Under the pieces are notes generated by a model. That model was given only the letters and a program-made list of their open reading frames with translations, was not told where the DNA came from and made no database searches. Shown here one piece after another: positions 7,201 through 10,622 of a stretch of 10,853 bases of DNA. The first letter of the stretch is position 1; the number at the start of each line of letters is the position of its first letter. This DNA comes from DASSFZ01 sp036514635 (GTDB lineage Bacteria; Chloroflexota; Anaerolineae; Fen-1058): contig DATBWU010000256.1 of NCBI GenBank assembly GCA_036514635.1, forward strand, positions 1 through 10,853, given 5' to 3'. A program made the position numbers and the translations under genes.

Positions 7201-7454
7201 GTCAGGCCGGCCGTTTGGATGCGCGCAAGGTTGTCGCGAAGCGTCACATCGTCATACTGTTCGAGCGCAACGTTCACGCCGATGGCCGGTCGGTTGGGGA
7301 TGTAAGGCTCGATTGGATCGGGGAAGCCGAAGGCGACGCCGCGCGTGCGCTGGGTGTGATCAAGCGATAGGGCAATCGCAACCAGGGCAACAGCACACAA
7401 GCCGAGCAGACAAATGAGTGTGAGCGCGAGCCGGCGGATGGTCAAGGGGAGCAC
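4248..7454 (-). CDS. Glycosidase-like ectodomain fused to an O-antigen ligase/polymerase-type membrane protein
   Basis: The 1068-residue protein has an N-terminal membrane segment (about 8-31) and a clan GH-A-like barrel (about 55-380). A beta-sandwich, perhaps carbohydrate-binding, follows (about 405-520), then roughly a dozen hydrophobic helices (526-1058). The barrel carries the acid/base motif WDEPN (E180). At the strand-7 motif, where relatives usually read W-x-T-E-F-G-W, this protein reads WASHFGW (297-303), so His300 stands where the nucleophile Glu is expected and retaining hydrolysis looks lost. The membrane half has Wzy/WaaL features: SQSRGA (R862), GVGPDNF, and SHPHN (967-969) matching HN-x9-G-x2-G (968-982), the motif of O-antigen ligases. 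Such enzymes transfer lipid-linked glycans at the outer face of the membrane. The ectodomain probably binds the growing polymer or its acceptor (inference). The start is GTG, with a promoter about 45 nt upstream, and the end overlaps the macrodomain gene. Three repeat tracts lie in frame. Ligase, polymerase and protein glycosyltransferase activity cannot be separated. Confidence 0.88.
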   Translation of the reverse strand: MLPLTIRRLALTLICLLGLCAVALVAIALSLDHTQRTRGVAFGFPDPIEPYIPNRPAIGVNVALEQYDDVTLRDNLARIQTAGLTWARQTFAWSQIEPQRDQFDWTTSDRIVDAVAATPLHLIAVLDTSPAWAANQSSVRASHDSPLLSPPSNLGDFADFARAFAQRYGDHIDYYQIWDEPNLGSRWNGAVNPVAYAEMLRQAHDAIRAVDPSAVIILAGLAPTVETSSANMADWLFLRRLYEAGAKDLFDVVAGKPYGFDTGPDDRRVDPGVLNFSHVILMREEMIAHGDAGKALWASHFGWNTHPQSIWGHANHTEQTMWTESAIGRARDEWPWMGVMILENWQPNAPPDDPRWGFAVIDSSGAQGQLYDYLNDRTVTRSMFNVGYHPAAVPVRPGSGEYAANPFATFEGDWRFGELGADWSATGEKVSFSFYGTSIALRVRRAADRANMYVTIDDRPANALPQDERGAFLQLIPPDKSVIDITTIPLATGLSSGAHTVEIVTERGWNQWSLIGWSVGQQEDRALYDAGLLALGALGIVFAYGAIRSARRTAWGAIGQAVSSLYSRLSHTAQLIVTAGAALVFYASAWLTWGIDVASAYRRLGDPANILITLAAVTIFGVSPWLILTVVSGLALFVLILLRLDLGLMLVAFFAPFHMLPANLVSRFSSMVEVTLILCVAAWGARRLYTLRFTRNEAGHMQNVKRNVVDSLARSLSSLDWAALALLVVATLSLAGAQYFLFGLREWRVILLEPILFYLLLRSSRLDRAAVWRIVDALVLAGAAVAVIGLVQYAFNLNLITAEEGTRRLRSVYGSPNNVGLFLGRVLPIALAFLLLGQGRRRLWYGLALVPIIAAIVLSQSRGAIFIGVPAAILAIGLLAGGRWVWAAIGTLAVGVLAAIPFLNSPRIQALFSGEGTQVFRVALWRSTLNMIRDYPILGVGPDNFLYAYRGRYLLPEAWQESNLSHPHNVVLDFAARLGLIGLGVFLWIQVAFWRAAYSVLRNARRSLTTEHRSLITEHRALTIGLMASMVDFLTHGLVDAAYFVVDLAFVFMLTLALVQRMKEGDEG
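4398..4439. repeat. Tandem 21-bp repeat (3 x 7 bp) inside the ligase-fusion gene
   Basis: Two 21-bp units, 4398-4418 and 4419-4439, match at 19 of 21 positions. Each contains two TCAGTGA-type heptamers, so the underlying period is 7 bp. On the minus strand they encode two 7-residue repeats (RSLTTEH, RSLITEH, about residues 1006-1019), followed by a degenerate third (RALT). The repeat sits in the loop between the last two hydrophobic regions of the ligase domain, so it is tolerated there. Confidence 0.85.
5337..5394. repeat. Inverted pair of 7-bp unit arrays inside the ligase-fusion gene
   Basis: ACGTTTT occurs twice in tandem (5337-5350). After a 23-nt spacer come GTAAAAC, GTAAAGT and GTAAAGC (5374-5394). 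The arms 5335-5346 and 5373-5384 are perfect 12-bp reverse complements. The tract is read through in frame and encodes a basic, Asn-rich stretch (about residues 688-708) between two hydrophobic segments, which looks like a tolerated loop insertion. Confidence 0.85.
7013..7040. repeat. 28-bp palindrome inside the glycosidase-like domain
   Basis: GGGCGAGTC (7017-7025) and GACTCGCCC (7028-7036) are perfect reverse complements with a 2-nt loop. GTA/TAC continue the stem beyond one G/G mismatch, giving 13-bp arms. Read in frame on the minus strand, it encodes part of a polar, Ser/Pro-rich loop (about residues 139-148) between the TSPAW strand and the helix starting FADFARAF. Similar GC palindromes in this window lie outside genes (9433-9476). 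Confidence 0.8.
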
Positions 7455-7505
7455 ACAGGTCGAATCTTCGGTTTTCCTGAAAGGACTTGCTCAACGCCGG
7501 TAGCA

Positions 7506-7534
7506 TTTATACTTTACGCGGATACGTCGGTCAA
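7506..7534 (-). promoter_or_regulatory. Sigma70-like promoter of the ligase-fusion/macrodomain operon
   Basis: On the minus strand, TTGACC (7529-7534) is followed by a 17-nt spacer and TATAAA (7506-7511). Each hexamer matches the consensus at 5 of 6 positions at the optimal spacing. The predicted transcript start is near 7499, leaving about 45 nt before the GTG at 7454, and nothing else in the gap explains the signal. Confidence 0.72.
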
Positions 7535-7544
7535 GCCAGGGCAG

Positions 7545-7644
7545 CTGGTGATTGCACACAAATGCTCCAGGCCCGCGTCTCGCGGGCTGCGCGAAGCGGA
7601 CGAGGACGCGGACAGAGAGCCATCGGGATGTGAATAATCACCAG
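7545..7644. repeat. Inverted repeat enclosing a GC hairpin downstream of the propeller lipoprotein gene
   Basis: CTGGTGATT (7545-7553) and AATCACCAG (7636-7644) are exact reverse complements. Between them, GCCCGCG (7571-7577) and CGCGGGC (7581-7587) make a 7-bp stem with a 3-nt loop. It lies just past the stop of the lipoprotein gene and just upstream of the next gene's promoter, where a terminator would be expected. No U-tract follows in either direction, so termination, if any, is not of the standard intrinsic type. Confidence 0.5.
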
Positions 7645-7654
7645 AGGGCAGAGA

Positions 7655-9232
7655 TCACCGCGACCAGCGCGGCGACCGAATCGTGCCGTCGGTGGTGAGT
7701 TGTTGAAACTCGCCCGTGATCGCGTCGACGAGATACAAATCGCCCTGATACACGCCGTCGCTCGACGGTCGCGTTTGGTAGGTGATGACGAATTGCGCGC
7801 CGTCAGGCGACCAGGCCAGATCGGGGCGGCCTTGCAGGCCCAGCTCGCCTTCAGGCGGAAAGACGTGGCGGCGATTGCTTCCATCGCGATCGATGAGCAG
7901 CAAGTTGTAGCGGCTCTGGTTGCTCTCAAAGGGCTGATCGGGCTGGCCCAACACAATCCGCGAGCCTGCGCCGAGGACGCTCGACCAGCGCGGCTCGGCC
8001 CACATGCCTGCCGGGCTGAACAGGCGCACCAGCGTCGATCCGTCGCGGCTCACCACGTACACGTCGAAGCGCTCGCTGTCTTCATCGGAACGGCCCATCT
8101 GAGATTCCCTATGCAGCGTAAAGGCGACAAATCGCCCGTCGGGCGACCACGATGGCGTCGGCACCCACGCCCACGACGAGCGCGTGTTGAAAGCCGTGAA
8201 GGTGACCAGTCGCGTCGGCACGGGGATGCGCGCCGTGAGCGTGATCACACCGATGCCGTCGGAATCGGCGAAGGCCAGCGCGTCGCCGCCGGGCGACCAG
8301 GCGAAGGTCGTGCCCCACCAGGCATACGTGGCGCTGTTGCTCTCGTCGAGAAGGCGCGTGGTGCGACCCGGCCTGCCCGCGTCGATCGGCAGCGTGAGCA
8401 AGTCGTTGTGCGCGCGCCAGCGGGCCGGGCCGGTCGAAGGCTCGGCGGTCGAGTATGCGATCGACGTGCCGTCGGGCGACCAGGTCGCCCACAACACGCC
8501 GGCGACCTCGAGCGATCGCGCCTCCGGCGCGGCCAGCGCCGTGTCGGCGATCCACAACTCGTTGAGCGCGCTGGTGATGGCGCGCGTGTAGATCAGCCAG
8601 CGGCCATCGGGTGAGAGGTCGAAGGCCAGCCCGTCGAGGTCGCCGTCGGTCGTCACGGCCCGGCGCGCGCCGGGCGTGCCGCGCATGATGAAGGCGTTGT
8701 TGTTGCTGAGATAAGCGATCGTGCCGGTGAAGGGAGTCGTCGAGAAAGCATCTTTGATCCCGACGCGATTGATCTCATCCACCGGCTGCGTGGCGATTTC
8801 GTCCGAGATCGGCTCGCGCCGGGCCTCCTGACCGTCTTCGTAGGTGACGCGAAGCGTGATCACGCGCTCGCCGTTGCGGCCGGCCTGGATGGGGATCGGC
8901 GTGCCGGGCGGGATCGACGCATCGGGCAGCGTGCGGATACCGAAGGGGATCGTCTCGGTGATCGTCTCGGTCTTCTGCGTGACGCGGATAACGGTAACGG
9001 TCGCGCCGTCTTGCAGCGAAGTCGTCTCGTTGGGGCGGACGCGATCCAACTCGCCGAGCGTGATGCCGGCCTGCTTCAGAAACACGCCGACAGTCTTAGC
9101 GTCGGTCACGATCGCGCGTGTCTGGCCGTCGGCGGCCAGGTTGACGGTGACCTGATCGGGCTGTCGCGCGCTGCACGCGGCGAGGAGCGACGCCAGGAGT
9201 ATGATGCCTGGTTGAGCCAGCGAACGTCTCAT
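7655..9232 (-). CDS. Lipoprotein with DUF348, G5 and TolB-like beta-propeller domains
   Basis: With the start at 9232 the protein has 525 residues and a clean lipoprotein signal: MRR, a hydrophobic core, and lipobox LLAAC with Cys20. Residues about 28-83 form a DUF348 ubiquitin-like domain (AIVTDAKTVGVFLKQAGITL), and about 85-160 form a G5 domain (ETITETIPF to GQEARREPI). These two usually occur together in cell-wall or resuscitation-factor proteins. The rest (about 165-525) is a TolB/WD40-like propeller with repeated SPDG turns near 207, 252, 363 and 475, a variant SPGG at 313, and a closing PRWSR. The protein should be anchored outside the cytoplasmic membrane, with the DUF348-G5 part perhaps binding wall polymer and the propeller a partner. 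Starts further upstream (GTG 9277, ATG 9244) would put extra residues before the signal peptide and lie within or ahead of the likely -10 hexamer. No enzymatic motif is seen, so the function is open. Confidence 0.85.
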   Translation of the reverse strand: MRRSLAQPGIILLASLLAACSARQPDQVTVNLAADGQTRAIVTDAKTVGVFLKQAGITLGELDRVRPNETTSLQDGATVTVIRVTQKTETITETIPFGIRTLPDASIPPGTPIPIQAGRNGERVITLRVTYEDGQEARREPISDEIATQPVDEINRVGIKDAFSTTPFTGTIAYLSNNNAFIMRGTPGARRAVTTDGDLDGLAFDLSPDGRWLIYTRAITSALNELWIADTALAAPEARSLEVAGVLWATWSPDGTSIAYSTAEPSTGPARWRAHNDLLTLPIDAGRPGRTTRLLDESNSATYAWWGTTFAWSPGGDALAFADSDGIGVITLTARIPVPTRLVTFTAFNTRSSWAWVPTPSWSPDGRFVAFTLHRESQMGRSDEDSERFDVYVVSRDGSTLVRLFSPAGMWAEPRWSSVLGAGSRIVLGQPDQPFESNQSRYNLLLIDRDGSNRRHVFPPEGELGLQGRPDLAWSPDGAQFVITYQTRPSSDGVYQGDLYLVDAITGEFQQLTTDGTIRSPRWSR

Positions 9233-9239
9233 GGGGCGG

Positions 9240-9268
9240 ATCATACCATTATTCAAGTCACAGGGTAA
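9240..9268 (-). promoter_or_regulatory. Candidate leaderless promoter of the propeller lipoprotein gene
   Basis: On the minus strand, TTACCC (9263-9268), a 17-nt spacer and TATGAT (9240-9245) end exactly 7 nt before the ATG at 9232-9230. That would place transcription start at or next to the A of ATG. No Shine-Dalgarno sequence precedes this ATG, which fits a leaderless message. The -35 element is poor. Confidence 0.45.
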
Positions 9269-9289
9269 TTGCCTCACCCCCGGTCCGCA

Positions 9290-9320
9290 CTCCTGACGAC
9301 GAAATGGCTGTTGTCAGGAG
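9290..9320. repeat. 8-bp inverted repeat upstream of the lipoprotein gene
   Basis: CTCCTGAC (9290-9297) and GTCAGGAG (9313-9320) are exact reverse complements separated by 15 nt. The site lies about 20 bp upstream of the candidate -35 and could be an operator or one of the palindromic repeats. The rest of the 349-nt divergent gap (9233-9581) holds the palindrome pair at 9433-9476, the two candidate promoters, and nothing else that I recognise. Confidence 0.45.
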
Positions 9321-9432
9321 ACCGCTCCCAAACTGCGGCTTGCCGAGCTGCCATCGATCAGTCATCGCCCAGAGTTGCCCACTCCGCTTCGCTACGGGGT
9401 GCTGCGCAAAAACTCCGGGCTAAAAGAGGGGA

Positions 9433-9476
9433 AGCCGGGTGAACCCGGCTGATCCGTGAGTCGGCTTCAGCCGACT
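9433..9476. repeat. Pair of 18-bp GC palindromes in the divergent intergenic region
   Basis: AGCCGGGT-GA-ACCCGGCT (9433-9450) and AGTCGGCT-TC-AGCCGACT (9459-9476) are two perfect 8-bp stems with 2-nt loops, 8 bp apart. They share geometry but differ in sequence. Such tight GC palindromes are common dispersed intergenic elements in bacterial genomes. Neither is followed by a T-tract. Confidence 0.75.
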
Positions 9477-9544
9477 TTCAAGTACTCAGCCGGGAAGCTT
9501 ACGCGTCCCCCGCAGCGTAGCGGAGAGGGGACTTCTCGGCGGCA

Positions 9545-9574
9545 TTGCGTGAGCAGCTACGATCAGTCTATACT
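9545..9574 (+). promoter_or_regulatory. Candidate leaderless promoter of the 130-residue protein gene
   Basis: TTGCGT (9545-9550), an 18-nt spacer and TATACT (9569-9574) end exactly 7 nt before ATG at 9582. This is the same -10-to-ATG distance as in the divergent gene's promoter. No Shine-Dalgarno sequence is present between them. Confidence 0.5.
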
Positions 9575-9581
9575 CGGCCTC

Positions 9582-9974
9582 ATGTCCACCCCCTTCGAGA
9601 TCTTCAAAGAGAGGCTGCTTGAAGCGGCAGGCGATGCACTGGCTTCACGCGGTTACGCCTTGCAAGACGACGCGCTCCAGATTGGCAGCGGGCTGTACCG
9701 ATTCGCCAGGTCGTTGGGTGGAAACGCGCGGTCACTGGTAGATGTGCAACTGCTATTTTATCCGGGCGGCGGGCCGTCGCGCTTCGAGGTGAAAGTGTGG
9801 CGCGACGATCGGCCGAAGGACAAGACCCGGCTTGGCGTGTGGCTGCGCGAGCACAACGTCGAGACGCCGGCGGACGCCGCAGGCTGGTGGGAGTTTGCGT
9901 CGGCAGGCGAGTTGATCGGGGCGCTCCAGGACGCCGCGCGCGGGCTGGAGAGATTGTTGATTGGCGAATGCTGA
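9582..9974 (+). CDS. Hypothetical 130-residue protein
   Basis: I do not recognise this protein. It is a soluble alpha/beta-looking protein without signal peptide or membrane helix. An amphipathic helix near residues 5-21 (FEIFKERLLEAAGDALASRG) is followed by strands around LYRFAR, DVQLLFYP and RFEVKVWRD, and a C-terminal helix with two Trp residues (AGWWEFASAGELIGAL). The shape (helix, GY, then an R-bearing strand and an FEVKVW strand) vaguely recalls small DUF4304-like proteins, which is only a guess. ATG 9582 is chosen over an in-frame start at 9456 because the latter would translate the palindrome at 9459-9476 and the promoter. The last seven codons and the stop come from a 7-bp repeat array, so the natural C-terminus may have been altered by repeat insertion. 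It is transcribed divergently from the lipoprotein gene. Confidence 0.7.
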   Translation: MSTPFEIFKERLLEAAGDALASRGYALQDDALQIGSGLYRFARSLGGNARSLVDVQLLFYPGGGPSRFEVKVWRDDRPKDKTRLGVWLREHNVETPADAAGWWEFASAGELIGALQDAARGLERLLIGEC

Positions 9975-10014
9975 TTGCGGATTGCTGCACAGTCTATTTC
10001 CACAATCCACAATC
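9952..10014. repeat. Inverted pair of 7-bp unit arrays at the end of the hypothetical gene
   Basis: Five direct heptamers run 9952-9986 (GATTGTT, GATTGGC, GAATGCT, GATTGCG, GATTGCT). After a 14-nt spacer, two CACAATC units follow (10001-10014), which read GATTGTG on the other strand. The outer 12 bp of the arms (9952-9963 and 10003-10014) pair with one mismatch. The array encodes the last residues and the stop codon of the upstream gene. Confidence 0.85.
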
Positions 10015-10040
10015 GAGCGGGCGGCTGTCATGCTCAAATC

Positions 10041-10056
10041 GGTGACATCTATCACC
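10041..10056. promoter_or_regulatory. Operator-like inverted repeat GGTGA-N6-TCACC abutting the csoR -35 element
   Basis: GGTGA (10041-10045) and TCACC (10052-10056) are exact reverse complements with a 6-nt spacer, ending one base before the -35 hexamer. The core GTGA-N6-TCAC equals the CRP-type consensus core. The centre lies about 43 bp upstream of the predicted transcript start, close to the class II activator position. Binding by a CRP/FNR-family protein is inference. Confidence 0.5.
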
Positions 10057-10085
10057 TTGACGCGCGGGCGGCGGGGTGATATAGT
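10057..10085 (+). promoter_or_regulatory. Sigma70-like promoter of csoR
   Basis: TTGACG (10057-10062), a 17-nt GC-rich spacer and TATAGT (10080-10085) each match the consensus at 5 of 6 positions. Transcription should start near 10092, giving a leader of about 40 nt that contains a C/G-tract palindrome and the GGGAGG ribosome-binding site (10121-10126). Confidence 0.72.
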
Positions 10086-10092
10086 TCACCCC
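10073..10092. promoter_or_regulatory. Second GGTGA-N6-TCACC operator enclosing the csoR -10 hexamer
   Basis: GGGGTGA (10073-10079) and TCACCCC (10086-10092) are exact reverse complements whose 6-nt spacer is the -10 hexamer TATAGT itself. The inner half-sites and spacing are the same as in the site at 10041-10056, with centres 34 bp apart. A protein bound here would block RNA polymerase. Confidence 0.55.
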
Positions 10093-10116
10093 AGACCCCC
10101 CCCAGGGGGGATGGGG
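10089..10116. promoter_or_regulatory. C-tract/G-tract palindrome, candidate CsoR operator
   Basis: C8 (10096-10103), A, and G6 (10105-10110) are flanked by CCCC (10089-10092) and GGGG (10113-10116). The palindrome begins at the predicted transcript start and lies ahead of the ribosome-binding site. CsoR/RcnR-family repressors bind G/C-tract palindromes, so autoregulation by the gene product is plausible. A structural mRNA hairpin or a dispersed palindrome is the alternative. Confidence 0.45.
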
Positions 10117-10132
10117 CAACGGGAGGATACAC

Positions 10133-10411
10133 ATGGACGTTGGGGCGAAGGAAGCGCTGTTGCGACGGCTGAAGAGCATCTCCGGCCACGTCGCTGGCGT
10201 CGAGCGGATGGTCGAGCAGGACGCCTACTGCATCGACGTGATCAAGCAGGTGCAGGCGGTGCAGGCCGCGCTCAACAAGGTCAACGATCTGATCCTGGAG
10301 AATCACCTGCACACCTGCGTGATCGACGCCGTGCGCGGCAACGACCTGAAATCGCGCGAGAAAGTGCTGGATGAGATCGTCGGCGTGTTTGAGATGGCGC
10401 AGAAAATCTAA
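10133..10411 (+). CDS. csoR: CsoR-family copper-sensing transcriptional repressor
   Basis: The 92-residue all-helical protein belongs to the CsoR/RcnR (DUF156) family of small tetrameric repressors. Copper ligands can be assigned as C33 (AYC), H58 and C62 (HLHTC). Their spacing (25 and 4 residues) is the same as that of C36, H61 and C65 in Mycobacterium tuberculosis CsoR, which favours Cu(I) over the Ni/Co sensor RcnR. Y32 precedes the first Cys as in copper sensors. The N-terminal helix has the family's basic DNA-contacting run (LLRRLKSISGHVAGVERMV). Known members leave DNA on binding Cu(I), releasing copper-export genes. The ATG is set by GGGAGG 6 nt upstream. The next gene, 211 nt downstream on the same strand, encodes a copper-transporter N-terminus, so this is a sensor-plus-exporter unit. 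The promoter carries three operator-like palindromes. Confidence 0.93.
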   Translation: MDVGAKEALLRRLKSISGHVAGVERMVEQDAYCIDVIKQVQAVQAALNKVNDLILENHLHTCVIDAVRGNDLKSREKVLDEIVGVFEMAQKI

Positions 10412-10415
10412 TGGT

Positions 10416-10436
10416 GAATGCGGAATGCAGAATGCG
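10416..10436. repeat. Array of three 7-bp units directly after csoR
   Basis: GAATGCG, GAATGCA and GAATGCG lie in tandem starting 5 nt after the csoR stop codon. The unit is a variant of the GAATGT units at 197-217. No opposite-orientation partner array is visible close by, so this may be a solo or decayed copy. Confidence 0.75.
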
Positions 10437-10462
10437 GAACTGCCAATCACATCTTAGAACTC

Positions 10463-10578
10463 ACCACCAAGACGCGACCCCCTGAAGGGGGCAAGCGGCA
10501 CAAAGAATCACCAAGTTGTCTTGGTGTATCTTCGTGTCGCCTGCCCCGCGTTTTTTTGCGGGGTGGTGACTTGGTGGT
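10463..10578. repeat. Structured palindromic element (outer stem plus three hairpins) between csoR and copA
   Basis: ACCACCAAG (10463-10471) pairs exactly with CTTGGTGGT (10570-10578). Inside are three hairpins: CCCCC-TGAA-GGGGG (10478-10491); an imperfect 21-bp stem 10495-10515/10520-10540 with loop TTGT, matching at 17 of 21 positions; and CCCCGC (10544-10549) with GCGGGG (10558-10563) around a T-rich loop. The whole can fold as a four-way junction. The CACCAAG/CTTGGTG words also recur within it. It could be a mobile miniature element, a structured transcript, or a terminator for csoR, though the T-run is in a loop rather than after a stem. Confidence 0.7.
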
Positions 10579-10584
10579 TAATAA
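10556..10584 (+). promoter_or_regulatory. Weak candidate promoter for the copper ATPase gene
   Basis: TTGCGG (10556-10561), a 17-nt spacer and TAATAA (10579-10584) lie at the right end of the structured element, about 39 nt before the ATG at 10623. If real, the gene could be transcribed separately from csoR, with its promoter supplied by the element. The match is modest. Confidence 0.28.
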
Positions 10585-10622
10585 TCAAAGCTTTTCAGAC
10601 AGGCTCTTACGGATAGAGTGAC

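Noticed and set aside
7700..8614. 304-residue plus-strand reading frame antisense to the propeller lipoprotein
   Set aside because: No domain or plausible start signal; the minus strand has clear SPDG propeller repeats, G5 and a lipobox.
9233..9277. Upstream GTG/ATG starts for the propeller lipoprotein
   Set aside because: They add residues before the MRR lipoprotein signal and overlap the likely -10 hexamer.
9456..9581. Upstream start for the 130-residue protein
   Set aside because: It would translate the 9459-9476 palindrome and the promoter region. The extra residues are low-order.
9952..10014. CRISPR-like array
   Set aside because: The units are 7 bp without unique spacers, which is a short tandem repeat and not CRISPR.
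10544..10563. Rho-independent terminator after csoR
   Set aside because: The T7 run is in the loop of the CCCCGC/GCGGGG hairpin rather than after the stem, so the canonical form is missing.
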